The position numbers and the translations under genes are program-made. From positions 1-64,000 of the forward strand of contig NZ_BJDK01000013.1 of assembly GCF_005405105.1 (NCBI RefSeq): DNA of 64,000 nucleotides. Direction: 5' to 3'. This DNA comes from Lactiplantibacillus dongliensis. Lineage in GTDB: Bacteria; Bacillota; Bacilli; Lactobacillales; Lactobacillaceae. Each line of letters opens with the position of its first letter. Within the stretch, counting starts at the first letter, position 1. The notes below the pieces were generated by a model. That model saw nothing but the letters and a program-made list of their open reading frames with translations, made no database searches and had not been told where the DNA came from. This document shows, in pieces, positions 19,626 to 28,339 of the stretch.

Positions 19626-20652
19626 GTTGACACCTCATTATCTGATAAAGTCGAAAATAAAAGAAGTCTAAATCAGGCGCTACTGCTTGAACTTGTTCAA
19701 AGCGCCATTGTGTTAAACTCGGCGTTTGCGCATAAGTCGCCGCTAGCAGCTGACACAGCTCCGGTGGCAATAGTTGTTCAAACGGAAACGTTGGGGTTAA
19801 AATCGCCGCTTCCAACAAATGTTCACGCACGGTGCTCATTTTTAAGCGCCGCCGCGTGGCAACCTGTGCCAAGCTGGCGCCCTGCTTAAAGTCTTGATAA
19901 GTTTGCCAAGCACTCACGCTGACCGGATTAGCTTTAACCAGCGGCTGCAATAAGGCCGCTAAGGGACCAGTTGGCTGTTGCCGTAACCAATCAATCCAAC
20001 GACAATTTAAATCCTTACGCATCACTAAAATTTCAACTGGTGTTCGTTGAAACAACTGGGCCAGCTGCTGATCCGTCTGACCCGGAAAGTCAAAACCCGT
20101 TAAGCTGTTGGCAAAGACATCGGCCAATGGACTAGGCAAGGTCGCCAAAAAGCCAGTCAGTTCCGCCACGACTTGTGGCACTAATTGCGGCGAATGCCAG
20201 CGTCGAAACCACAACTTAACGGTGGCTTGCATCCCGCGATCGGTTGTCACCGGATAGTAGCGATTCGCCTGATGACTGAATTCCGACACCACTTGTAACG
20301 CCAATTGATTTAGCACATTGAACCGCCGCACATCCACTTGCTGAAATTGCGTCCAGGCAATTGGTTGATATAACTGCTGCCTTAATTTTGTTTGCTGGGC
20401 AGCACCAGCGGGAGTCACTTGTAAATAACCCGGTGCCGGAACCTGTAACCAACCCGCTTGAACTAATTCAGCGGCCGCAGCTTCAAATTTACTTAATGGC
20501 ACGCCATGCCAGCTATCAAGCCAAGCCAGCCGATCAGCCGTTAACCCGGCAAATAATGTTGAAACCGTTCGCCGTCCGCGGCAAACATTGAATAATGCTT
20601 TAGCACGACGCGGTTCAGTCGTAAACAATAATAAAACATAGTCGGCAAACAT
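19612..20652 (-). CDS. YpbB-like helix-turn-helix protein paired with RecQ
   Basis: A 346-residue protein encoded directly before and overlapping recQ, as Bacillus ypbB precedes recS. Its C-terminal region contains the helix-turn-helix-like ASLAQVATRRRLKMSTVREH, and the rest is helical and without a known catalytic motif. It may help RecQ bind DNA; this is inferred only from gene pairing. The ATG used (MFADYVLLLFTTEPRR) has GAGAGG 12 bases upstream; the frame extends 14 codons further. Confidence 0.85.
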   Translation of the reverse strand: MFADYVLLLFTTEPRRAKALFNVCRGRRTVSTLFAGLTADRLAWLDSWHGVPLSKFEAAAAELVQAGWLQVPAPGYLQVTPAGAAQQTKLRQQLYQPIAWTQFQQVDVRRFNVLNQLALQVVSEFSHQANRYYPVTTDRGMQATVKLWFRRWHSPQLVPQVVAELTGFLATLPSPLADVFANSLTGFDFPGQTDQQLAQLFQRTPVEILVMRKDLNCRWIDWLRQQPTGPLAALLQPLVKANPVSVSAWQTYQDFKQGASLAQVATRRRLKMSTVREHLLEAAILTPTFPFEQLLPPELCQLLAATYAQTPSLTQWRFEQVQAVAPDLDFFYFRLYQIMRCQRAAD

Positions 20653-20700
20653 GCTGGTCACCGTCCTCTCAAAAAAACATCGTGCTTTCAGCATAGCATA

Positions 20701-20732
20701 AAAAAGCGTTAACGCCAGTGACGTTAACGCTT
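20701..20732 (-). terminator. Intrinsic terminator after ribU
   Basis: On the minus strand AAGCGTTAACG pairs perfectly with CGTTAACGCTT around a short loop and is followed by TTTTTT. Confidence 0.92.
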
Positions 20733-20747
20733 CAAATTGTCGTTTTT

Positions 20748-21332
20748 TTAAACGCGGCTCATCAATTGGTTTTGATTACCTAGCCATTTCGCCAAGCGGT
20801 TATAAACTAACCAAAAGACGTTGCCCACTAACAATCCCTTAATCAGATTGAACGGCACCACGGCAATTAAAACTAAAGCATTCAAAGAAACACTCAGTTT
20901 CATCCCCATAACCTGCATATAGAACGGCAACACAAAAGTTAAATTAGCTAACGACTCGATCACCACTAACCCCACGGTCGCTAAACCGATGGCAATCGGC
21001 ATCCGCCACTTTTGATCACCATGGTAATACCGTAAAACGATGGCAAACGCAATGATCAAAATGGCCGAACCCATGAAACTAGCTAGCGAACCAATCAAGT
21101 CTGGAATCGCAAAGCCCATAGTGGCAGAATGTAAGACCAATTTAACCAGTGTGATGGCAAAGGCACCACCCATTCCGTACAAGAATAACCCAATTAAAAT
21201 CGGAATATCCGAAAAATCAATCTTCATCCATGACGCAATCGGAATGATTGGGAATTCTAGTAACATGACAATATATGCACACGCGCCGAGCAAGGCAATG
21301 CCCACTAGTCGGCGTAACGTTGTTTGTTGCAT
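20748..21332 (-). CDS. ribU: Riboflavin ECF transporter substrate-binding component RibU
   Basis: A 194-residue membrane protein with about six hydrophobic segments. Its N-terminal half (LEFPIIPIASWMKIDFSDIPILIGLF) is the characteristic RibU pattern. It docks with the shared ECF module (elsewhere in the genome) to import riboflavin. The assignment is supported by the FMN riboswitch directly upstream. An AGGAGGGTGCGTT site precedes the ATG. Confidence 0.96.
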   Translation of the reverse strand: MQQTTLRRLVGIALLGACAYIVMLLEFPIIPIASWMKIDFSDIPILIGLFLYGMGGAFAITLVKLVLHSATMGFAIPDLIGSLASFMGSAILIIAFAIVLRYYHGDQKWRMPIAIGLATVGLVVIESLANLTFVLPFYMQVMGMKLSVSLNALVLIAVVPFNLIKGLLVGNVFWLVYNRLAKWLGNQNQLMSRV

Positions 21333-21383
21333 AACGCACCCTCCTATGGGTCATCTTCAATGAACCGCATTGCCATAAGCATC

Positions 21384-21414
21384 AAAAAAGCTCGCACTGA
21401 AAACGTTTTCACGA
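21384..21414 (-). terminator. Probable riboswitch-controlled terminator in the ribU leader
   Basis: On the minus strand TCG-TGAAAA pairs with TTTTCA-(GTG)-CGA and is followed by GCTTTTTT. The stem is modest, so the assignment is tentative. The loop-proximal stem is also the cre-like palindrome at 21398-21411. Confidence 0.5.
21398..21411. promoter_or_regulatory. Perfect cre-like palindrome in the ribU leader
   Basis: TGAAAACGTTTTCA matches the CcpA operator consensus TGWAANCGNTNWCA at every position and is fully palindromic. It lies between the FMN aptamer and the ribU start codon. It could be a CcpA roadblock site or merely the stem of the riboswitch terminator. Confidence 0.45.
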
Positions 21415-21454
21415 TATCAGGGCAAGTTATTTGCAAGTTTATGTCAAATAAGCT

Positions 21455-21575
21455 CGATCTTCTTTATACCAGACTTTAACTGTCGGCTTTGGAATTACAC
21501 CAAATCACTATAGACTCATAGGTCGTGGGCTTTAACCACCGGTCGGGAATCACACCCTGCCCTGAAGATGAACCA
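21455..21575 (-). promoter_or_regulatory. FMN riboswitch (RFN element)
   Basis: The minus strand carries the conserved RFN blocks in order: ATCTTCAGGGCAGGGTG, TTCCCGACCGGTGGT, AAGCCCACGA, GATTTGGTGTAATTCCAAAG, CCGACAGT, AGTCTGG and AAGAAGAT closing P1. FMN binding should switch off ribU. TGCCCTGA at 21417-21424 (minus strand) is complementary to TCAGGGCA in the 5' arm of the aptamer, a candidate antiterminator pairing. Confidence 0.97.
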
Positions 21576-21630
21576 ATATAAAATTTTTTAACAACTACAG
21601 TTTAACCAATTTCGACCAATAATGCAAGCG

Positions 21631-22347
21631 CTATCTTTCACCTTTTAGCTTACTAATCTCAATTGGCTTTAATTTACGATACTCCCCCGGCTGCAAACTT
21701 TGCAAGTCTAAGATACCGTAACGCTCCCGTTTCAGCTTCGTCACGGGATGTCCCACGGCCGCTAGCATATGCTTAACTTGGTGGTTATGGCCTTCATGAA
21801 TCGTCAATTGGACTAAGGCGTTATTTTTCTTTTGGTCACTATCCAATAAGTTCGACTTAGCCGGTGCCGTCTTGCGGCCATCAATTTCGACCCCTAAACG
21901 TAACTGTTTCAAATCAGCATTCGTTGGGACACCTTCGACTTTAGCCAAGTAGGTCTTCTTCACTTCATACTTCGGATGGGTCAACCGATTAGCCAAAGCA
22001 CCATCATTCGTCATGATCAAAAGCCCCGATGTATCATAATCCAATCGACCAACCGGATAGATTCGTTCTGGGACATCCTTAAAGAAGTCCATCACCGTCT
22101 TACGACCCTTTTCATCGTGAACCGTGGTGACAACCCCTCGTGGCTTGTAAAACAAATAATACACGGGTTTTTCAGCCAACAGCGGCACGCCATCAACTTC
22201 AACATGATCAGTGGGGTCAACTTTAACCCCGAGGGTCGTTACTGCTTTACCATTCACTCGAACGTGCCCTGATGTAATCAAGACTTCTGACTTCCGGCGG
22301 GATGCGATCCCGGCTTCGGCCATCACTTTTTGTAACCGTTCTGCCAT
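21631..22347 (-). CDS. rluB: 23S rRNA pseudouridine synthase RluB-type
   Basis: A 238-residue RsuA/RluB family enzyme. It has an N-terminal S4 domain ([21 protein letters not shown]) and the catalytic motif VGRLDYDTSGLLIMTNDG with its aspartate. It isomerises uridine in 23S rRNA (helix 89/93 region in the family). The ATG shares one base with the scpB stop (TAATG), so it is the last gene of the cvfB-xerD-ribT-scpA-scpB-rluB run. Confidence 0.95.
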   Translation of the reverse strand: MAERLQKVMAEAGIASRRKSEVLITSGHVRVNGKAVTTLGVKVDPTDHVEVDGVPLLAEKPVYYLFYKPRGVVTTVHDEKGRKTVMDFFKDVPERIYPVGRLDYDTSGLLIMTNDGALANRLTHPKYEVKKTYLAKVEGVPTNADLKQLRLGVEIDGRKTAPAKSNLLDSDQKKNNALVQLTIHEGHNHQVKHMLAAVGHPVTKLKRERYGILDLQSLQPGEYRKLKPIEISKLKGER

Positions 22348-22958
22348 TATTTTTCCTCGCTCTCTTTGTGGTCCGTCCCCGCTAGCTTATCCTGAAAGGC
22401 TGTTAAAAATAAATCAGTCTCTGGGGCGGGGTGTTCCGTATCTGTTAACGCTGCTAAATCAATTGCGGGTAAGTCATCTAAGGACTTTAGCCCAAAGTAG
22501 TCCAAAAACAGTTCCGTCGTACCATATAAAATCGGCCGCCCAGGCTCACTTAAACGACCAGTCTCCGTCACTAACTGACGTAAAACCAGCTTTTGAATCG
22601 TCGACCCACTTTGAACCCCACGAATCTCATCAATCTCAATTCGCGTCAGTGGTTGACGATACGCAATGATTGCCAAAACTTCTAGCGAGGCCTGCGATAG
22701 GCTTGTTGACAAGGGGGCTTCAAAATATTTCTTTAAAACACCCGCAACATCGGCCTTTGTCGCTAATCGGTACGTATTAGCCGTTGACAAAATCATCAAC
22801 GCACTATCTGCATCCTGCGCATACTTTGCGGCTAAATCCGTCAAAAGGGTATTAATTGCTGGTTTGGCAAACCCCGTCGCATGTTCAATCTCGGCTACGG
22901 TAATCCCTTCATCGCCTGCTACAAAGAGCAAGCCTTCAATCTGTTCACTATTTGTCAT
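22347..22958 (-). CDS. scpB: Segregation and condensation protein B
   Basis: A 203-residue winged-helix kleisin-interacting subunit of the SMC-ScpAB condensin. It includes [21 protein letters not shown] and [18 protein letters not shown], both typical of ScpB. The chosen ATG has AGGA eight bases upstream; another ATG three codons earlier is in frame but sits directly on the AGG. The 5' end overlaps the end of scpA, so translation is likely coupled, giving matched subunit levels. Confidence 0.96.
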   Translation of the reverse strand: MTNSEQIEGLLFVAGDEGITVAEIEHATGFAKPAINTLLTDLAAKYAQDADSALMILSTANTYRLATKADVAGVLKKYFEAPLSTSLSQASLEVLAIIAYRQPLTRIEIDEIRGVQSGSTIQKLVLRQLVTETGRLSEPGRPILYGTTELFLDYFGLKSLDDLPAIDLAALTDTEHPAPETDLFLTAFQDKLAGTDHKESEEK

Positions 22959-23709
22959 CTTGTTCATCCTGTCGTAAATATAACTGAATCGGCCCCATGA
23001 CGGTCGCTTGTACGAGCGTGACCCGGGCTTGTTTCGTTAATTCTAGCACGGCCATAAAGGTAGTGACCAGCATCTCGTCGCTCGCGTCGGCCGTAAACAA
23101 TGCCGTAAAATCTGTTTCATGGGGATGGTGCTTAAGTTGGGTCGTGATTTGCTGCATGCGATCTTCAATATTGATGGGGTCCGCAGTGACGGTACGTGTC
23201 AATGGTCGCGCCCGGCGCCGCTTAGCAACCAGCTGGCGAAAAGCCGTTTGTAAATCAGCGACCGTGATACCTGCCGTTAGCGTTGGTGTGGCAACATCGG
23301 TTGGTACCAACATCGCGCCGCGCGTAAAATGCTGATGGCGAGCTTGTTCTTTGACCCGTAGTTCTCCCGCAGCCTCTTGATAGACTTTGTAAGCCAACAA
23401 TTCAGCAACTAACGAATCCCGTGGATCTTCAGCATCACTGTCGTCTTCTTCGGGATCTGGCGCCGGCTGTGGCAACAAATAACGACTTTTAATCGTCATC
23501 AAAGTTGCTGCCATCACTAAATAATCACCAGCAATATCCAACTGCAACGCCTGCATCGAATGCAAATAATCTAAGTACTGCTGGGTGATATCGGCAATCG
23601 GAATGTCATAAATATCCATCTTGTTTTGCCGAATCAAATGCAGCAATAAATCTAATGGTCCTTCAAATTCTGAAATCTTAATTGTGATCGGTTGTTTGTT
23701 GTTTGTCAC
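22948..23709 (-). CDS. scpA: Segregation and condensation protein A (kleisin)
   Basis: A 253-residue kleisin of the SMC complex, with the N-terminal [26 protein letters not shown] motif region, an acidic middle segment and a winged-helix C-terminus ([18 protein letters not shown]). The start is read as GTG ([15 protein letters not shown]), because GGGAG lies seven bases upstream; the frame continues seven codons higher. It overlaps the last 32 bases of ribT in another frame. Confidence 0.95.
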   Translation of the reverse strand: MTNNKQPITIKISEFEGPLDLLLHLIRQNKMDIYDIPIADITQQYLDYLHSMQALQLDIAGDYLVMAATLMTIKSRYLLPQPAPDPEEDDSDAEDPRDSLVAELLAYKVYQEAAGELRVKEQARHQHFTRGAMLVPTDVATPTLTAGITVADLQTAFRQLVAKRRRARPLTRTVTADPINIEDRMQQITTQLKHHPHETDFTALFTADASDEMLVTTFMAVLELTKQARVTLVQATVMGPIQLYLRQDEQDDK

Positions 23710-24061
23710 GATTGCGCTCCCATTCACCAATAATTGGGGCCATCTCTAAAGTGCCCATCACCCGTTTATCTGGAAATAACGCGGCCAATTCATCCAACAT
23801 CTGGCGCTGATTGGCCGGCTTACGTTCTTCGGGTGACAATGAGTCATGATGAACTAGGACAAAGTCAGAACCAACTTCAATCCCAATTACCCCACTAAAG
23901 TCACCGTCTGGCCGGCGCCACAAAAACAACTGATGATTACTAGTCGCTTGATACCACTGCATCTCAGTTTGTAAATGGGCGAGATCCTTAAAGTCCGGAA
24001 TAAATGACAGTAAGCCCATGGCCACTTTCTCATAATCTTTTCGATATTTAACGAGCATCAT
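23678..24061 (-). CDS. ribT: RibT-like GNAT family protein
   Basis: A 127-residue protein matching RibT, the small putative acetyltransferase at the end of the Bacillus riboflavin operon. Typical features are FSGVIGIEVGSDFVLVHHDSLSP and the C-terminal RVMGTLEMAPIIGEWE. Its substrate is unknown. Here it is separated from riboflavin biosynthesis and lies between xerD and scpA, as in many lactobacilli. Three consecutive ATGs follow GGAGG; the second has the best spacing. Confidence 0.88.
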   Translation of the reverse strand: MMLVKYRKDYEKVAMGLLSFIPDFKDLAHLQTEMQWYQATSNHQLFLWRRPDGDFSGVIGIEVGSDFVLVHHDSLSPEERKPANQRQMLDELAALFPDKRVMGTLEMAPIIGEWERNRDKQQTTDHN

Positions 24062-24072
24062 CAACCTCCTAA

Positions 24073-24966
24073 CTAAGCACGGGGATGATATTTATTATAA
24101 ACTTCCGCCAAGCGTTTCTTCGTAATATGCGTATAAATCTGCGTCGTTGAGATGTCGGCGTGCCCCAGTAATTCTTGAACCACGCGCAAATCAGCCCCAT
24201 TTTCTAAGATGTGGGTCGCAAAGGAATGCCGCAATGTATGCGGGGTCACATTTTTCTCAATGCCGGCCGCTTTAACTAACGCCTTTAAGTTTTTCCAAAC
24301 GCCCTGACGCGTTAACTGACCGCCGTGATTATTCAAAAAGATATACGGGTTGCGCCGCTTGGGCGTCGCTAACTTTGGTCGCGCCGTCTTTAAATAACGC
24401 TCCACAAACTCAATCGCCACATCACCAATTGGAATGATCCGTTCCTTATCACCTTTACCAATCGTTTGAATCAGCCCTAAATCCAGATGTAAATCGGCCA
24501 TTTTCAAATTAATGGTTTCACTGACCCGTAAACCAGTCGCATACATCACTTCCAGTAATGCGCGATCACGCAAGCCTAGCGGTGTATCCAGCCGCGGTAC
24601 GGCCAATAAGCGTTCCACTTCATGGGCCGACAAGACTTGCGGTAAATGTTGGGCCCGTTTGGGGGTATCAATCTTTAACATTGGATCGCTATCGACCTGG
24701 TGCCGTTGTGCCAAATACTGGAAAAACTTGCGTAAACTCGATACCGTATGAATAATCGTATTACGTGACTTGCCGGCTTCATCCAACACTTGTAAATAGT
24801 TTAAAATCACATAACGGTCAACGGTTTTAAAGGTCGTTAACTTTTGTGTCATTAAGTATTGGCAGAATTCAGTTAGATCCTGCTGATAACTTTTGATACT
24901 ATTCGTCACTAATCCCCGCTCAACACGCAAAAAATGCAGGTAATCAGCGAGCTGGTCCTGCATCAT
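24073..24966 (-). CDS. xerD: Site-specific tyrosine recombinase XerD
   Basis: A 297-residue integrase-type recombinase that with XerC resolves chromosome dimers at dif. It has an N-terminal SAM-like core-binding domain and a C-terminal catalytic domain with Arg in MYATGLRVSETINL, His-x-x-Arg in TPHTLRHSFATHIL, LLGHADISTTQIYTHI, and the Tyr nucleophile in that last motif. The start (MQDQLADYLHF after a second ATG) aligns with known XerD; an upstream ATG at 24990 inside the cvfB end is also possible. Confidence 0.96.
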   Translation of the reverse strand: MMQDQLADYLHFLRVERGLVTNSIKSYQQDLTEFCQYLMTQKLTTFKTVDRYVILNYLQVLDEAGKSRNTIIHTVSSLRKFFQYLAQRHQVDSDPMLKIDTPKRAQHLPQVLSAHEVERLLAVPRLDTPLGLRDRALLEVMYATGLRVSETINLKMADLHLDLGLIQTIGKGDKERIIPIGDVAIEFVERYLKTARPKLATPKRRNPYIFLNNHGGQLTRQGVWKNLKALVKAAGIEKNVTPHTLRHSFATHILENGADLRVVQELLGHADISTTQIYTHITKKRLAEVYNKYHPRA

Positions 24967-24970
24967 TTGA

Positions 24971-25858
24971 TTAATCCTCGGCTTGGTCATCGTCAACCTC
25001 AATCAACTTGATTTCGCCCGGTTGTTGGCTAATGATGCGTTGTTTCAATAAGTTACCAACTGCCCGTTTAAATTGTGACTTGCTGATTCCAAAGTAATTC
25101 CGAATATCTTCAGGGTCACTTTTATCCCAGAATGGTAACGTATGATCGGCCTGATGTTGTAACGATGCTAATAACATTTGCGCATCATCGCCGATTTCTT
25201 CATAACCGCGTGGCTTTAACGATAAATTCAACTCGCCATCGCGTAAATGTCCGATGACCCGGGCCTTCACATGTTGACCTAAACGCGGTTCTTGTTCCCG
25301 TTCAGATGGATGAACGAAGCCCAAATGACCATCATCGGTAATGACGGACGTCCCAGCCATCTTTAGCCGAAAAACCGTTGCCATCGTGTCGGCGTTTTTA
25401 ACTTGGTTTTGATCATACGGCGTCGCAATTTCTGCAAAATAAGTGGCATCAGCCAAAGTCGCCCAGAGCCGTTGCTTGTTGTCACGAGCGAGCTTAACCA
25501 ATAAGCGGTCGTCTTTTTTAGGCCATAACCGACTAATTGTTGGCAATTCATCAAGTGAAACAACTAAGTCCTTGTTAGGTAATCCAACGTCCACGAACAC
25601 CCCTAGATCATGCCGCGTCCGGACAACCGTACCCCAAACATAATGATCAAACGAGATCTCTGGAATAAAGCGCGTTAGTTGTTGATGGTGATCTTCGTTT
25701 TCATAAACAAAGCCTTCATACAACCCACCAATATGTAACGGCTTTTCAGTTTCTTGCTTATCAACCCACAACGTTTCACCGTTGACCTGTACAAAATACG
25801 CATCATCATTTTCATCCGTTACTTTCGCCGTAACGACGGTTCCCATAATACTTTCCAT
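24971..25858 (-). CDS. cvfB: CvfB-like S1 RNA-binding protein
   Basis: A 295-residue RNA-binding protein of the CvfB/YitL family. It has N-terminal S1-like OB folds (GTVVTAKVTDENDDAYFV; VWGTVVRTRHDLGVFVDVGLPNKDLV) and a C-terminal winged helix (DIRNYFGISKSQFKRAVGNLLKQ). CvfB affects virulence-factor expression in Staphylococcus; the role here is unknown. It is first in the xerD-ribT-scpAB-rluB run, its stop lying within the possible xerD start region. Confidence 0.92.
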   Translation of the reverse strand: MESIMGTVVTAKVTDENDDAYFVQVNGETLWVDKQETEKPLHIGGLYEGFVYENEDHHQQLTRFIPEISFDHYVWGTVVRTRHDLGVFVDVGLPNKDLVVSLDELPTISRLWPKKDDRLLVKLARDNKQRLWATLADATYFAEIATPYDQNQVKNADTMATVFRLKMAGTSVITDDGHLGFVHPSEREQEPRLGQHVKARVIGHLRDGELNLSLKPRGYEEIGDDAQMLLASLQHQADHTLPFWDKSDPEDIRNYFGISKSQFKRAVGNLLKQRIISQQPGEIKLIEVDDDQAED

Positions 25859-25878
25859 TAATTAATTACTCCTTAATT

Positions 25879-26337
25879 TCATTGCAAACTTAAATGCAAA
25901 ACTTGAATCAGACAATAAGTAATTCCAGCCGCAATAATTGGTCCCGCGGCAATCCCTTTAAATAGGACCACTCCCATAATCGTTCCGAAGACTAAGGCTA
26001 CCGTAATTTCTGGTGTGGCCGACAGCAAGCCAACCCCATGAAAAGACAGAATTGAGACTAAGACACCACACGCCACGGCAATCCAGCCAACCGGTGACTT
26101 AAACGCATGCCACAAGTCCCGAAACCCAATTTGACCAGTCGCAATCGGAATTAAAATTGCCACGGTAATGACCGTGACGCCCCAATTGATTCCTTTTTGG
26201 CCAATAGTAGTTAAGAGTTTACTCGTGTTAGGAATTAATTTGATCACTAACACAATTAGCGTAGCAATTTGGAGTGACTGGTTCTTACCGATCCAGGCGA
26301 CCACCAAAATTGCCAATAAAAATAGCCAACTTTCCAT
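25879..26337 (-). CDS. DUF441 family membrane protein
   Basis: A 152-residue protein with four to five hydrophobic segments, starting [22 protein letters not shown], the typical DUF441 (YeaL-like) N-terminus. Function is unknown. The ATG follows GAGGTG closely. It lies between pyk and cvfB, 20 bases upstream of cvfB, and may be cotranscribed with it. Confidence 0.88.
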   Translation of the reverse strand: MESWLFLLAILVVAWIGKNQSLQIATLIVLVIKLIPNTSKLLTTIGQKGINWGVTVITVAILIPIATGQIGFRDLWHAFKSPVGWIAVACGVLVSILSFHGVGLLSATPEITVALVFGTIMGVVLFKGIAAGPIIAAGITYCLIQVLHLSLQ

Positions 26338-26452
26338 ACGACACCTCACGTATCCTTAATTGTAACTGAAAACACGGCAGATAGCGAGAGTTGGCCGTTA
26401 TTTAATCCGCTAACCGACCCTCAGCTCGGCCATGCGACCGATTTATGTATAT

Positions 26453-26480
26453 AAAAAGCCGCCGCAAAGCGACGACTTTT
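26453..26480 (-). terminator. Intrinsic terminator after pyk
   Basis: On the minus strand AAAAGTCGTCGC pairs with GCGGCGGCTTTTT across a short TTT loop and ends in a T run. Confidence 0.9.
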
Positions 26481-26502
26481 CACAATCAAATTAAATTCGA
26501 TT

Positions 26503-28263
26503 TTATAAAGCGTTTGAAGCACCGCGGTAAACGATCCCACGACGTGAGTCAACGGTGATTAATTGACCGTCAGCAATCACAGAAGTAGCATCCTTAACAC
26601 CAACGATAACTGGAATCCCCATTGAGATACCAACTACGGCAGCGTGTGAAGTTAAACCACCATTTTCAACAACTAAAGCGCTAGACTTTTCGATTGCTGG
26701 TAAGTAGTCTTTGTCGGTAGTCTTAGTAACTAAGACGCCGCCTTCAACAGCTTTGTCGATAGCTTCTTGAGCAGAAGTTGCGATAACAGCCTTGCCAATG
26801 ACAGTTTCGTCACCGACACCTTGACCGTCAGCTAACTTAGAACCAATTAATTGGATCTTCATGATGTTAGTTGTACCGCGTTCGCCAACTGGCACACCGG
26901 CAGTGATCAAGATTAAGTCGCCTTCCTTAGCAAAGCCAAGTTCAACGGCCTTTGAAGCCGCTAAATCAAACATGTCATCAGTTGTTTCAGGCTTGTCAGC
27001 GATGATTGGTTGAACACCCCAGTTGACCATCAAACCACGTTGGGTCCGTTCGTCAAAAGTGATTGCCAAGATATCAGCATCTGGACGGTACTTCGAAATC
27101 ATCTTAGCAGTGTAGCCAGATTCAGTCGCAGCAACAATCGTCTTGATACCTAAGTTCTTAGCAGCCCGGGCAATCGCAATCCCGATGGTTTCAGTCACAC
27201 TAGTCTTGTCAAAACGGTTTAATTGTAATGAACCGTTTTCAGCTAAGGTGTTTTCAGCCTTTTCGTCGATCTTAGCCATCATGGCAACAGATTCAACAGG
27301 GTAAAGACCGTTAGCACTTTCACCAGAAAGCATTGTTGCATCAGTACCGTCAAAGACAGCGTTGGCAACGTCAGATGCTTCGGCACGAGTAGGACGTGGG
27401 TTTTCTTGCATTGAATCAAGCATTTGAGTAGCGGTGATAACAGGCATGCCCATTGCGTTACATTTCTTGATTAATGACTTTTGTACTAAAGGAACATTTT
27501 CGGCTGGAATTTCAACACCCATGTCACCACGAGCAACCATCAAGCCATCACAAACCTTAAGAATTTCATCGGCGTTGTCGATACCTTCTTGAGATTCGAT
27601 CTTAGGGAAGATTTGTACGTGTTCCATGTGCTTTTCTTCAAGTAATTCACGGATGTCTAAGACATCTTGTGGCTTACGAACGAATGAAGCAGCAATGTAG
27701 TTGATTTCGTGATCCAAACCGAAACGAATATCGCTTGAGTCTTTTTCAGTAATCCCAGGTAAGTTGATAGAAACACCAGGAGCGTTAGTACCCTTACGTG
27801 AGCCAAGAACACCGGCGTTTTGAACAGTGGTAACCAATTCGCGGTTAGCTTCGTCTTTTTCGTCGATCTTCATGTCTAATAAACCATCATCGAAGAGGAC
27901 ATGACCGCCAACATGAACATCGTCATAAAGGCCATCATAGGTAACGGCAATCTTATCCTTGGTTGATTCTAATGAATCGTCCATTGAGATACGAACCTTG
28001 TCGCCGATCTTGTATTCAGACTTACCGTCTTTTTGAACGGTCGTCCGAATTTCAGCACCCTTAGTATCAAGCATGATACCAACAGTCTTACCTGTAATCT
28101 TTTCAGCTTCATGAACCTTGTTTAAACGATCCAAATGTTCTGCATGATCACCATGTGAGAAGTTAAAGCGGAAAATATTTGCGCCGGCTTCGATCAATTT
28201 AACAATAGTGTCAGTATCGGTGCTGGCAGGACCAAGTGTTGAAACAATCTTGGTTTTCTTCAT
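26503..28263 (-). CDS. pyk: Pyruvate kinase
   Basis: It catalyses phosphoenolpyruvate plus ADP to pyruvate plus ATP. The 586-residue form carries the barrel motifs KIVSTLGPAS, NFSHGDHAEH, the active-site segment FPKIESQEGIDN, and MVARGDMGVEIP. An extra C-terminal PEP-utilizer-like domain (about 480-586, GGLTSHAAVVGISMGIPV) is usual for Bacillales and Lactobacillales. It follows pfkA by 76 bases, the conserved glycolytic pair. Confidence 0.98.
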   Translation of the reverse strand: MKKTKIVSTLGPASTDTDTIVKLIEAGANIFRFNFSHGDHAEHLDRLNKVHEAEKITGKTVGIMLDTKGAEIRTTVQKDGKSEYKIGDKVRISMDDSLESTKDKIAVTYDGLYDDVHVGGHVLFDDGLLDMKIDEKDEANRELVTTVQNAGVLGSRKGTNAPGVSINLPGITEKDSSDIRFGLDHEINYIAASFVRKPQDVLDIRELLEEKHMEHVQIFPKIESQEGIDNADEILKVCDGLMVARGDMGVEIPAENVPLVQKSLIKKCNAMGMPVITATQMLDSMQENPRPTRAEASDVANAVFDGTDATMLSGESANGLYPVESVAMMAKIDEKAENTLAENGSLQLNRFDKTSVTETIGIAIARAAKNLGIKTIVAATESGYTAKMISKYRPDADILAITFDERTQRGLMVNWGVQPIIADKPETTDDMFDLAASKAVELGFAKEGDLILITAGVPVGERGTTNIMKIQLIGSKLADGQGVGDETVIGKAVIATSAQEAIDKAVEGGVLVTKTTDKDYLPAIEKSSALVVENGGLTSHAAVVGISMGIPVIVGVKDATSVIADGQLITVDSRRGIVYRGASNAL

Positions 28264-28339
28264 AAGAAAAATCTCTCCCTTGAAAGTTTTTTATAAAAAG
28301 ACAATAACGTCATTTTTATCAAAATAGTTATAAAACGAT

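Noticed and set aside
26392-26432. TGGCCG/CGGCCA inverted repeat between pyk and the DUF441 gene
   Set aside because: Only six base pairs with a 29-base loop. Not distinguishable from chance in a GC-richer patch.
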